Source: Spirochaetales bacterium (GTDB taxonomy: Bacteria; Spirochaetota; GWE2-31-10). From it: a stretch of 58,335 bases of DNA. The notes below the pieces were generated by a model. That model was given only the letters and a program-made list of their open reading frames with translations, was not told the origin of the DNA and ran no database searches. A program made the translations under genes and the position numbers. How positions within the stretch are numbered: the first letter of the stretch is position 1; every line of letters begins with the position of its first letter. The stretch is from assembly GCA_017624275.1 (NCBI GenBank), contig JAGANG010000002.1, positions 1 to 58,335 of the forward strand, written 5' to 3'. Shown piece after piece: positions 16,414-25,528 of the stretch.

Positions 16414-19056
16414 ATGTTAAAACGAAAAAGCCGAGTGTTTTTATTAATATTGATGATTTGTGCTTGTACCGGAAATTTATGCGAAAATGAATGTGTAAAT
16501 TTAGAGAAAAGAGCCAAACTTGATTCGCCGAAGAATTTTCAAGCGATTTCCGGCAATGCGAGTGTGTTGTTGACTTGGGATAAAGTTGATAATACTGATT
16601 ATAAATATGTTTTGAGTTACGAAAAAAACGAAATAGAAATTTCGCCTGATGTCGGATATTTTACGGTAGAAAATTTGGAAAACGGGAAAACATACGAATT
16701 TGCTCTTGCGGCACAGAAAGCCGGCAATCTTACTTCCGATTTGGTAAAAGTAACTGCAACACCCGGAGAAAATTTAAATAAAATTCCACAAATCCCGGCT
16801 TTTAATATTTGGTTTAAAGTTTTTGATCAAGGAAATTATCCGGTCGGTGACAGTGACGAAGGATACAAAATTTATAATGAAGGCGGAGTTATTACCAACG
16901 GAATTGTCAGTGAAACAAAAGAAATTATTAACAACACAAAAGAAGTTTCTGAATTAATAATAAAATATTCAAGTGCAACATACGCCATTTTACGTGACGG
17001 CGAAGATGTTCGGTGGTTTACAATGAAAAAAGTCGGATATCATTGGGAAGTTTGGGGATATATTTACAATGTTGCTTTTGAAAACAGTAATGCAGAACTT
17101 GACGAAACAATTACCGAGTTGGAATTAGATACAGCTCTTGATTTGCAAAAATATGGAAAAAAATTAAACAACGGTGTGAAGATTACGACTTGCGGATATT
17201 ATGAAAAAAATGACGGCGGCGGAGCAACATATTACACGACACTTCGTACCAACGGTAAAAAATTTTCTACTATGCGTACCGGTACCGGACAAATTGTTAA
17301 TTACCAATTGCAAAATCACACAATTAATATTCGCCAATTCGGAGCCGGATATTGCCGACAAATAACCACGGGAAACGAAGATATTTCGTGTCCATACTCA
17401 GATTGGCAATCGGAAGAAAAGGTAAAATATGAGATAAACGATGACCATCCCCGATTTGAAGAAGCAAAAATTATTCTTGCCGAAAACAGCGACAACGATA
17501 AACTTTCAACAAAAATTATTGTGCCTACAGGCGAATATCGAATAGGACAACAATTTAATATCGGTAAAAAAAATTTCACAATGGCAGGCGTTCGTGATAC
17601 TGACGGAAAATGTAAATCGGTTATTTATACAGATAACGGATATCAAACATGGTGGGAATTTTTCTTTTCTATTATAGAATCTCAAAATATGACATTAGAT
17701 TCCATACGTATCGAAGCACGTGAAACTAAAACAGCCAAATATTATCGCCAGCTTGTGTTGGTAGATTCATCTGACGTAACGGTAAAAAATTGTGAAATAT
17801 ACGTAGATGAGCATGTCCAAGATGACGACTCAAGTCTAGACCGCCAATATACAAATGTGACAGTGTATTCCGGAGTAAAAAATGCGACTGTAGAAAATTG
17901 TGTTTTGACAAATCACAGCGGCGTAGAACGTGGGGCGTGTGTGGGGATAATGGATTTTTACGGTCACGGTACGGAAAATATAAAAATTTTGAATAATACA
18001 ATGTACCAAAATTGTCATGATGAAATGCTGGGTGTTTTTTCCAGTCAACGTTGGTATGCTCCGGATGCGTATGTTCACAATGTGCTTATTTCCGGCAATA
18101 CAATGTATCCGACCAATTCAACAGCCAGTCGCCGAGTAATGGCGGTGACTCTCGGTTATAATGACTCTTACGGATTGAAAGATATTGTGTTTGAAAAAAA
18201 TCACGTTATTGCAGAGATTCCGTCAAATCTTATAACTTGCGGAACTTTAGATAATACAACTTATATTCGTGATAATATTATAGATTTGAATATGACCGGC
18301 TCCGGCGGCGTAATATTTGACTCTCGGAAAAATGTCGTAATCGAAAACAACACGATAAATTTTACAAAAGATTCTGACGGACTTTGCAATGTATTCAAAA
18401 ACAAAGGAAAGTTTGTCGGTAATACTGTGAATATATATGGAAAAATCAGCGGAATATCATATCTCGGCGGTGAAATCAATAACAACACTTTTAATGTATT
18501 TAACAGTGTGGATTACTTTGTAAAAAATGTACAGACCGTAAAAAATAATACTTTTAACATGAAAGAAGGAAGTCGCCCGATTACTTCAATGTTTGTGTAT
18601 GATACACTTGCGGATTCCGATTACACTACAGAGAATATCGAAATCTGCGGTAACACGGTAAATTACGAAATAACGGCAGAAGATGAAGCAGCATTTATAA
18701 ATGAAAAAAGCTGGGATAAAAATTGGGGCTGGAATGGTTTTCATTGCCTGGCAGTAGGCGGCAAAAACGGTAACACTGCAAAGAAAATAATGTTTTCGGA
18801 CAATACGATAAATGCTCCGAGTGTTTCTTCGATTAATAAGCATTTAATGTTTTATTCATTTAAAGAAAGCGATACATTGAATTCTTATGTATTGCAAAAT
18901 AACAAGCTTGAAAAATTTACATGGATCAGAAGCCAAATGGGAGCGGAATTTGAGTTGAAATACAGCAACAATGTAGATTTAGGTGGCGAAGTATTAGAAT
19001 TTGATAAAAAATCCGAAAAAAATTATATAATCGGAATGGACAATGTCGGGAATTAA
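16414..19056 (+). CDS. Secreted lipoprotein-like protein with FnIII and parallel beta-helix domains
   Basis: The 880-residue product starts with a signal sequence (LILMICAC, a plausible lipobox). Residues about 37-118 form a fibronectin type III domain (SVLLTWDKVD, LENGKTYEFALAA). From about 240 to 870 the sequence has many short Asn-rich turns (VKNCEIYV, VENCVLTN, ILNNTMYQ, IENNTINF) typical of a right-handed parallel beta-helix, as in pectate-lyase-like and NosD-like proteins. It may bind or cut a polysaccharide at the cell surface. No catalytic residues can be assigned. It follows the lipoprotein pair and precedes PspC. Confidence 0.82.
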   Translation: MLKRKSRVFLLILMICACTGNLCENECVNLEKRAKLDSPKNFQAISGNASVLLTWDKVDNTDYKYVLSYEKNEIEISPDVGYFTVENLENGKTYEFALAAQKAGNLTSDLVKVTATPGENLNKIPQIPAFNIWFKVFDQGNYPVGDSDEGYKIYNEGGVITNGIVSETKEIINNTKEVSELIIKYSSATYAILRDGEDVRWFTMKKVGYHWEVWGYIYNVAFENSNAELDETITELELDTALDLQKYGKKLNNGVKITTCGYYEKNDGGGATYYTTLRTNGKKFSTMRTGTGQIVNYQLQNHTINIRQFGAGYCRQITTGNEDISCPYSDWQSEEKVKYEINDDHPRFEEAKIILAENSDNDKLSTKIIVPTGEYRIGQQFNIGKKNFTMAGVRDTDGKCKSVIYTDNGYQTWWEFFFSIIESQNMTLDSIRIEARETKTAKYYRQLVLVDSSDVTVKNCEIYVDEHVQDDDSSLDRQYTNVTVYSGVKNATVENCVLTNHSGVERGACVGIMDFYGHGTENIKILNNTMYQNCHDEMLGVFSSQRWYAPDAYVHNVLISGNTMYPTNSTASRRVMAVTLGYNDSYGLKDIVFEKNHVIAEIPSNLITCGTLDNTTYIRDNIIDLNMTGSGGVIFDSRKNVVIENNTINFTKDSDGLCNVFKNKGKFVGNTVNIYGKISGISYLGGEINNNTFNVFNSVDYFVKNVQTVKNNTFNMKEGSRPITSMFVYDTLADSDYTTENIEICGNTVNYEITAEDEAAFINEKSWDKNWGWNGFHCLAVGGKNGNTAKKIMFSDNTINAPSVSSINKHLMFYSFKESDTLNSYVLQNNKLEKFTWIRSQMGAEFELKYSNNVDLGGEVLEFDKKSEKNYIIGMDNVGN

Positions 19057-19083
19057 ATTATAAAAATAGCAATGGAGGAAGAC

Positions 19084-19308
19084 ATGGGAGATATGAAAGA
19101 ACCGGATTTTAGAAAGCGATTATACAAATCTCGTAACAAAATGATTTTTGGCGTATGCGGCGGAATCGCAAAATATTTTGATGTCGATCCGACTTTAATT
19201 CGTTTGGCAGTAGTGTTTTTATCATTTTTCGGAATCGGTTGCGGAATATTGGTATATATAATCGCAGCGATTGTAATGCCGAATGAACCGGATATTTTTA
19301 TTGAATAA
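19084..19308 (+). CDS. PspC-domain small membrane protein
   Basis: The 74-residue protein carries the PspC signature (KMIFGVCGGIAKYFDVDPTL) and one C-terminal membrane helix (about 40-63). PspC proteins sense or respond to envelope stress. The ATG at 19084 is preferred because GGAGGA lies six bases before it; an ATG at 19072 overlaps that site. No pspA or pspB is nearby. Confidence 0.9.
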   Translation: MGDMKEPDFRKRLYKSRNKMIFGVCGGIAKYFDVDPTLIRLAVVFLSFFGIGCGILVYIIAAIVMPNEPDIFIE

Positions 19309-19325
19309 AACAAAAAACTTATTGA

Positions 19326-19372
19326 AAAAAATTGAGGCTGTCCTTTCTTTTTTTGGACAGCCTCAATTTTTT
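19326..19372. terminator. Strong bidirectional terminator
   Basis: A perfect 14-bp stem, AATTGAGGCTGTCC with GGACAGCCTCAATT, is flanked by A-rich and T-rich tracts. It serves pspC on the plus strand and the FliG-like gene on the minus strand. Confidence 0.9.
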
Positions 19373-19464
19373 GATTGTTTTAACTCTTTTGTAAATAACA
19401 TGCTGTAATATCTGTGCAATAGTCAAATATTTTTATTACATAGTAATGGATGTTGTCACGTATT

Positions 19465-20793
19465 TTACTCAACATAAATTTCATCATCACACAAAACAAT
19501 TTTTCCTTCGTCTTCCAATTGTTTTAGGTAATTAATAAAATCTCGGCGTTTTTCCTGTACTTCACTTTTTTTTACGGCACCCAAAAGTTCTATTTCATGG
19601 CGAATGACTCCGGCACGTCGTTGACTTACGCAACTTAGAAAAACATTTTTTACAGCGTCGGAAGTTCCTTTTAGGAAGAACGCAATCTCATTATTCGGAT
19701 AATCTTTTAATCCTTTTTCCAGTTCTTTTTTCGGCAGTCGCAAAATATCGGTAAATGTGAAAATTTTTTCTTCAATCTCTTTTGCCAATTCTTCATCTTC
19801 ACTGGCAACGGCTTGGATAATTTGTTGAACATTTTCTTGGTCGCAACTTCGTAAAATGTCGATAAGACGCTGTTTACCCAATATCGGAATATTTGTACTG
19901 TTATTGCAAATGTCTTTCGCTTTAGCATTCAATTTCCCGATTATCATTTTGCTGATATCATTGTTAATTTTTGATTTTCCGTTAATCATTTGTATGATTG
20001 CGGCAGAACGTTCCGGCGGTAAAATTTTTAATATTTCGGCAGAACGTATCGGAGCAAGTAAGGTCAATACGGTAGAAATGACAAGGTCACTTTCATTTCT
20101 TAATAAATCTTTCAGCTGTGTAGGTGACAGGCGATTAAGATATTCGTATTCTTCAACGCCGGCTTCTTCTTCCAGCTTCATAAATTTTACGCTGCCGTCA
20201 GATAATCCAAACATTAATTGTAACAATGTTCGCAAAAATTCTCGTCCGGTAGGCAGTTCACCCCAGCCGTTTTGCGGAGCTTTCAGTCCGAATGCGTCTT
20301 CGGTATCTTTTATATCTTCTGTAGAAATATTGCCAAGTCGTTGCAGTTCTTTAAAAATTTTGTGTTGTTCGTCAGGTTGAAATTGCATTGCAACTTTTGA
20401 AGCTTTGTCTACTCCCAAAAGTACCAGAAAAACCGCACTCAATCGCAATCGAGATTTTTTATCAATCGGAGTTTCCGGAACGGCTTCCTTTATAAACGGA
20501 CGATTTTCTGATTTTACGACTGTATCGTCCGGTTTGTTAATGGGAATGTAGTCAGACTTGCTGATTTTTTCAAAAGCAGCTTTTTTTACTTCTTTGGGTT
20601 GCGGTTTTTCTTCTATAATTTTTCCGTCTTTTAAATCTTTTGATGACAATTTACGAGGAAAAAAAGCTTCCACTTCAACTTGAGTATTTTTTAAGCTGTC
20701 ACGCATTATTTCTAAATCTTTATCATTTACTTTGTCATTTATATTTGCCTGATTTTTCTTGTATGCATTAAAAATAAAATTGTTTCCCGCCAA
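19465..20793 (-). CDS. FliG-family protein with long N-terminal extension (FliG1-like)
   Basis: FliG links the flagellar MS ring to the C ring and takes part in torque generation. Here the first 115 residues or so are a polar low-complexity extension; FliG N, middle and C domains then follow (SAEILKILPPERSAAI; FTFTDILRLPKKELE; SQRRAGVIRHEI). The torque helix has RHE where E. coli has RDD, and the later Arg is Lys. Total length is 442 residues against the usual 340 or so. Spirochaetes often have two FliG proteins, one non-canonical; this looks like that one. The start is probably the TTG at 20793 after GGAGGGG, rather than the ATG at 20808. No flagellar operon surrounds it. Confidence 0.85.
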   Translation of the reverse strand: MAGNNFIFNAYKKNQANINDKVNDKDLEIMRDSLKNTQVEVEAFFPRKLSSKDLKDGKIIEEKPQPKEVKKAAFEKISKSDYIPINKPDDTVVKSENRPFIKEAVPETPIDKKSRLRLSAVFLVLLGVDKASKVAMQFQPDEQHKIFKELQRLGNISTEDIKDTEDAFGLKAPQNGWGELPTGREFLRTLLQLMFGLSDGSVKFMKLEEEAGVEEYEYLNRLSPTQLKDLLRNESDLVISTVLTLLAPIRSAEILKILPPERSAAIIQMINGKSKINNDISKMIIGKLNAKAKDICNNSTNIPILGKQRLIDILRSCDQENVQQIIQAVASEDEELAKEIEEKIFTFTDILRLPKKELEKGLKDYPNNEIAFFLKGTSDAVKNVFLSCVSQRRAGVIRHEIELLGAVKKSEVQEKRRDFINYLKQLEDEGKIVLCDDEIYVE

Positions 20794-20877
20794 TTTTCCC
20801 CTCCACATAATCGGTAGTCACATTGAAGTAATACAAATTTGTAATAATAAATGCAAGCCAGTTAGATAAATTAAACT

Positions 20878-21528
20878 TTAGTTTGCAAATAATTCTTCTG
20901 ATTTCTTGCGTAAATTACATGACGCAATTTTTATTTCGTCCAAACTGCCGGCTGCAAAAATTGCCGATACCGTAGCGATTCCGCAAATTTGACTGTTTGC
21001 CAATTGCGTCATGTTGCTTTCTGTTATTCCGCCTATTGCCACAACGGGAATTTTTACGGTATTACAAATTTCTTTTAATGTTTCAAAAGAAACTCTGCTT
21101 GTATCAGATTTTGTAGATGTAGAAAACATTGCACCTACTCCCAGATAATTCGCACCTTGTTTCTCGGCAAGAAGTGCGGCTTCAACGGTTTTTACCGAAA
21201 CGCCGATGATTTTGTCATTTCCCCAACGCTTTCTGATTTCGACTATTTCTGAATCATTTTGTCCTACATGCACTCCGTCAGCATTACATTTTATTGCAAT
21301 GTCTACATTGTCATTGATTATCAACGGAATATTAAATTTTGCGGTTATTTTTCTCACAGATAACGCCAACGACAAAAAATTGTCAAAATCTGTGTTTTTT
21401 TCACGCAATTGCAAAATTGTTACTCCGCCGGCGATTGCTGCCTCTATTTGTTTTTCCAATGTATTGTCCGTACACCATTTTCTGTCGGTAATGGCATACA
21501 GTCGCAGATGTTCTTTTGACAGATTCAT
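20878..21528 (-). CDS. thiE: Thiamine-phosphate synthase
   Basis: ThiE joins HMP pyrophosphate and thiazole phosphate into thiamine phosphate. The 216-residue TIM-barrel shows LYAITDR, TILQLREKN, PLIINDNVDIA, DGVHVGQND, YLGVGAMFSTSTK and VAIGGI, all typical of the family. No other thi gene is in the window, so salvage or distant genes must supply the substrates. It lies nine bases after the MurC-like gene and is probably cotranscribed with it. Confidence 0.94.
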   Translation of the reverse strand: MNLSKEHLRLYAITDRKWCTDNTLEKQIEAAIAGGVTILQLREKNTDFDNFLSLALSVRKITAKFNIPLIINDNVDIAIKCNADGVHVGQNDSEIVEIRKRWGNDKIIGVSVKTVEAALLAEKQGANYLGVGAMFSTSTKSDTSRVSFETLKEICNTVKIPVVAIGGITESNMTQLANSQICGIATVSAIFAAGSLDEIKIASCNLRKKSEELFAN

Positions 21529-21537
21529 ATTTTATCC

Positions 21538-22965
21538 TTAATTAAAAGATTTTATTAACTTTTCGTAATAGCGATCCATGTCGCCGGCTCCCATTAGACA
21601 AACGACATCATTAATATCAATTTTATCTTTTAGGTTTTCAGTTATTGTTTGCGGACTTCCGCAATATTCGGTATTTGGATTTAACGCAGTAGTTTTCTTT
21701 GCCAATATTTCGGAACTTACACGGTCTTCCCAATCTTCTTTTTTTTCACGAGCCGGGTAAATATCGATAAGTGAAATTTTATCGGCTGCGGCAAGTGACT
21801 GTGCAAAGTCATCAAGGAAATTGTATGTTCTTGAAAAAAGATGCGGCTGAAATACAAGGTGTAGCTTTCGATCCGGAAAAATATTGCGAATTTCTCCGAC
21901 GATATGACGGATTGATTCAGGAGAATGACCGTAATCTGTGATAAAAACCGGCTTTTGACCGCAGACATCAAATCGACGTTTCATTCCGGTAAAACGCTTT
22001 AAGCCTTTTGCTACATCGGCATGGGACATCCCCAATTCCAACGCAGCCAAAACTGCACCTGTTGCATTCAATGCCAAATATCCGGGCAATGCAGGAACAA
22101 ACAACGGAAGAGAAATGTTGTCGGAAGTTTCCAAGGTAAAATAATTGCCTTCCGGGGAAAGTTTGTGATTTGTAATAGTCCAAACTTTTGTCATATCAAC
22201 ATTGCTTTTTTTCAAGAATTCAATTTCTTCGGGGAAACCGAACCATGTAATATTGGTAAAATTATTTTCTTGAACAAATTCTATAATATTTTTTGTTGCG
22301 TGAAGAATTTGTTTTTTATTGCCGGTCATACCTTTGAAAAAATGAGCAAATGAAGCTTTGTAATCATCGAAATCACGGTAAGTTTCCGGATGTTCGAATG
22401 CAAAATTTATCATTACATTTATTTCCGGATGATAATTGTGAAAATTGCGATTGTATTCATCACCTTCAAGAATATAAGTACAACCTTTTCCCATAAAAAT
22501 ATTAGAATTTCCCGACGGCATTTTCATTTGAGCACCGAGAATAGACAACGGATCCCATTTTGTTTCCTGTAAAATTGCAGTGAGAATTCCGGCGGTAGTC
22601 CCCTTACCTTCACTGCCGGAAACTGTAATTCCGGTTCTGCCTTCTTCCAACAAATATTTACCGATAAAAGTTTCCCAACTTTCTTGCGGAACTCCTCGTT
22701 TTTCAGCTTCGATAAATTCCGGATTGTTCGGTGCGAGAGCTTTTACCGCCGGAGAATACAACAAAAGTTGCGGTGTATCATTTAGATTTTCTGCTGCGTG
22801 TTGATAAAAGATTTCTATCCCTTTTTTTTCTAAATACCCCAAATCGTCACGTTTTGCTCGTTCTGAACCGGTAACACGAATGCCTTTTTCGCACAAATAT
22901 TCGCCGATTGCAGAACATGCACACCCGCCTATTCCGAGAATATGAACATGTTTTAATTGTTTCAT
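21538..22965 (-). CDS. Mur ligase, divergent MurC-like
   Basis: The 475-residue protein has the three Mur ligase domains. The N-terminal Rossmann motif is ILGIGGCACSAIGEYL. The ATP loop reads GSEGKGTT, not the usual GTHGKTTT. The C-terminal region FQPHLFSRTYNFLDDFA is MurC-like, and TDYGHSPESI replaces DDYGHHP. The segment EGDEYNRNF is closer to Mpl. I favour a MurC-type ligase (UDP-MurNAc plus L-Ala), but Mpl or a non-canonical role is possible. AAGGGG precedes the ATG. thiE follows. Confidence 0.72.
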   Translation of the reverse strand: MKQLKHVHILGIGGCACSAIGEYLCEKGIRVTGSERAKRDDLGYLEKKGIEIFYQHAAENLNDTPQLLLYSPAVKALAPNNPEFIEAEKRGVPQESWETFIGKYLLEEGRTGITVSGSEGKGTTAGILTAILQETKWDPLSILGAQMKMPSGNSNIFMGKGCTYILEGDEYNRNFHNYHPEINVMINFAFEHPETYRDFDDYKASFAHFFKGMTGNKKQILHATKNIIEFVQENNFTNITWFGFPEEIEFLKKSNVDMTKVWTITNHKLSPEGNYFTLETSDNISLPLFVPALPGYLALNATGAVLAALELGMSHADVAKGLKRFTGMKRRFDVCGQKPVFITDYGHSPESIRHIVGEIRNIFPDRKLHLVFQPHLFSRTYNFLDDFAQSLAAADKISLIDIYPAREKKEDWEDRVSSEILAKKTTALNPNTEYCGSPQTITENLKDKIDINDVVCLMGAGDMDRYYEKLIKSFN

Positions 22966-23026
22966 TATTTTTTCCCCTTATAAAATGGAATTATATAATT
23001 ATTTACGGATATAATTTTTCTCCGTA

Positions 23027-23770
23027 TTAAGTATTTTCTTCAGTAAGAAAACGACAAATTCGTTTTGTATTATTGAAAACAGCAACTGCTAAATCTTCAA
23101 TTTTTTGTTTGCGAATCGAAGACAGTTGCGATAGGACATAATATAAAGTTTCCGGTTTGTCCATGTCAGTCTCTGTCAAAATACGATTTTCAGTTACGAT
23201 AGTTGCCGCAATCGCTGTTTTTTTACTGTTAGCTAATATTTTTGCCGAGAAAGAAAAATAAATATCATAATTATTCAGTTTTTCTGCCTCTTGCATTGAG
23301 CCGCAAAAACCATGAAGAATAATAATCGCAGTATTGTTCTTTTTGCGAAATTTTTCCAATATCGGCGGCAACAAATGCAATGTTTTTACACAATGCAATA
23401 TTACAACCGGACAATGATTTTCAGTGGCTATATCAAGTTGTTTTTCAAATATAATTTTTTGTTTTTGCAAATTTGCTTTGTAGGAATCCAGTCCGATTTC
23501 TCCCATTACAAATCTTTTTTTGTTTTGAGAAAAAAAAGTTGATAGCTGCAATAATTTTTCTTCGAAATCATCACCGATAACGGCAGCTTGCCAAGGGTGA
23601 ATTCCTATTGAATAGGGAATATTATTTTGTAATGAAAAAGCAGCTTGTCGCATTTGGTCTTTTACAGAAAAATCTCGGTCTGCCAGTGGAGCTGCGATAC
23701 AAATATCAGCAATGCTTTTTTCCGGGAAATGAGTGTGAATATCTGCTAATTTCATAAGTTGTTGATTCAT
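23027..23770 (-). CDS. TatD-family metal-dependent hydrolase
   Basis: The 247-residue TIM-barrel carries the TatD metal ligands: DIHTHF at the N-terminus, GEIGLD near residue 90, VILHCV near 125 and LHGFCG near 150. TatD proteins are deoxyribonucleases or deacylases, cytosolic. Its ATG overlaps the stop of the SpoIIE-type phosphatase gene (TAATG). A second ATG at codon 6 (MKLADIHTHF) is also possible. Confidence 0.86.
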   Translation of the reverse strand: MNQQLMKLADIHTHFPEKSIADICIAAPLADRDFSVKDQMRQAAFSLQNNIPYSIGIHPWQAAVIGDDFEEKLLQLSTFFSQNKKRFVMGEIGLDSYKANLQKQKIIFEKQLDIATENHCPVVILHCVKTLHLLPPILEKFRKKNNTAIIILHGFCGSMQEAEKLNNYDIYFSFSAKILANSKKTAIAATIVTENRILTETDMDKPETLYYVLSQLSSIRKQKIEDLAVAVFNNTKRICRFLTEENT

Positions 23771-25269
23771 TATATCGAACTGTTATCAAGATTTATGACA
23801 AGTAATGTCAAATCGTCTTTTGCACCTTCTAAAGGCATAAATGAATTTAAATCTTCGATAATTGCATTTTTTAATTCTTCAGCTTTTTTGTCTTTGTTGC
23901 GTAAAACGACAGATTCCAAACGTTCTATTCCGTAACGTTCGCCGTTTTTTGTAGATTCGGTAATTCCGTCTGTGTACAATACTAGCTTGCTTGTATTTTC
24001 GGTAGAAATAGTAGCTGTTTGCAAAGGAAGTTTTTCTACATATCCTATAATAGAAGAGTTCGGAAGAAGTCGCTGCAATCTGCCGTCTTTTTGAATAAGT
24101 AAAATTTCCGTTAATGCGGCGTTTGAATATGTAAGAATATTCGCCGTTAAATCTAATTCTCCGTAAAATGCAGCAAGATATTCTTTGTTTGCTGTGATTT
24201 TGCAAAGGTCTAAATTGACTTGGCGAATAACGTCTTCGGGCGTAGAATAAAGTCTGATGTTTTTCTGGAATGAAATTTTAGCCATCATTGTTACCATTGC
24301 CGCCGGGATTCCGTGTCCGCAAACATCCGCAATTACAAAGGCGTATTTTCCGTTTCCTTGGTTTACGATATCGTAGTAATCACCGCCGAGTTGTTCCATC
24401 GGGCGATAAAATCCGGCACAATCAATTTCAGCAAATTTAGTTTTCGGAATAATTGCTTCCTGTATTCGTTGTCCCATTTGCATTTCAGATTCAATTTGTC
24501 TTTGAATATTAAGAAGTTCATCATTGTAAACTTGCAATTGGTGAGTACGTAGTTTTACCTGATTTTTCATTTCCTCACTGTAATTTTGCAAAGTTTCCGC
24601 CATGGCATTAAAAGAATCTGACAGAACTTTCATTTCGTGGTTTTGATTAAAATTTGCACGAATAAATAAGTTGTGCTCTCTGAAACTTCCTACAAGTTCA
24701 CAATATTTTTGAAGAGGTACAACAATAACTTTTTTTAAAATCTCATGTAAGATTGTAATTAAGACTATTGCCATTAATATAAATTGTACAAGCGTCAGAC
24801 AGATATCTTTGCTTAAATTGGTAAATAGATAAGATTTTGTTGTGACAATAACAACATTTCCGATTTCAATTCCTTTTTTATCAAATTCGTAGTGTAAAAC
24901 TTTGTTATTCGAAATAAGTTTGGGATTTGTAGAAAAGATTATTTTTTCAGCTTCGTTGGCTGATATATTGCTTTTGTTTTTTGTAATTCCGAAAATAAGT
25001 CTGTTGTCTTCATTATAAAGAGCAATCATTGTTACAAAATCATTTTCGATTTCAAGCTGCATTATGTTTTCAATCGAATCTGTATTATAGTCCCATAAAG
25101 GCCAGTCAAGATTGAAACAAAGTCGTTTGACTAATAAATTAACATTGTGTAAATGTTCTTCTTGTCCGTTTTTATATCGCAGAATACTTGTAGTTCCGCC
25201 CATTATTATCATGATAAAAGAAACGATTACAATAACAATACGGTTTATTAATACAGAGAGTTTTGCCAT
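23770..25269 (-). CDS. Membrane PP2C (SpoIIE-type) phosphatase with HAMP
   Basis: The 499-residue protein has membrane helices at about 8-28 and 155-178, with a small extracytoplasmic sensor between them. A HAMP and a coiled coil lead to a SpoIIE-type PP2C domain from about 280. Metal-binding Asp residues are intact: GGDYYDI, VADVCGHGIPAAM, LYTDGITEST and GAKDDLTL. Such phosphatases dephosphorylate STAS antagonists in response to a signal; the STAS protein at 7016 is a possible substrate (inference). It is coupled to tatD. Confidence 0.92.
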   Translation of the reverse strand: MAKLSVLINRIVIVIVSFIMIIMGGTTSILRYKNGQEEHLHNVNLLVKRLCFNLDWPLWDYNTDSIENIMQLEIENDFVTMIALYNEDNRLIFGITKNKSNISANEAEKIIFSTNPKLISNNKVLHYEFDKKGIEIGNVVIVTTKSYLFTNLSKDICLTLVQFILMAIVLITILHEILKKVIVVPLQKYCELVGSFREHNLFIRANFNQNHEMKVLSDSFNAMAETLQNYSEEMKNQVKLRTHQLQVYNDELLNIQRQIESEMQMGQRIQEAIIPKTKFAEIDCAGFYRPMEQLGGDYYDIVNQGNGKYAFVIADVCGHGIPAAMVTMMAKISFQKNIRLYSTPEDVIRQVNLDLCKITANKEYLAAFYGELDLTANILTYSNAALTEILLIQKDGRLQRLLPNSSIIGYVEKLPLQTATISTENTSKLVLYTDGITESTKNGERYGIERLESVVLRNKDKKAEELKNAIIEDLNSFMPLEGAKDDLTLLVINLDNSSI

Positions 25270-25528
25270 TACTTAATCTCAATTCAAACTTTAAATACTG
25301 ATAATCTTTTTTTATAGAACTTTATAATATATATCCTATAAAAAAACTAATTTTTTAATTATAAATACATAAAAAATAAAAAAATCCGGCTATATTTTCT
25401 TAAATTTAACAAAACAACAAAACATTTTTGAAACTTTAGTTTTACAGTTATTTATATCTATTTTTATATCGCAGAATAAGTAAGCTAAGTTTGCTGACCG
25501 AAAAAGAAAATGCTTGGTTCATTTTTTT

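Noticed and set aside
19856..20380. 174-codon open frame opposite the FliG-like gene
   Set aside because: It lies wholly within a gene with clear FliG motifs, has no Shine-Dalgarno and a composition expected of a shadow frame.
22021..22353. 110-codon open frame opposite the MurC-like gene
   Set aside because: Shadow of a well-supported gene; no recognisable domain.
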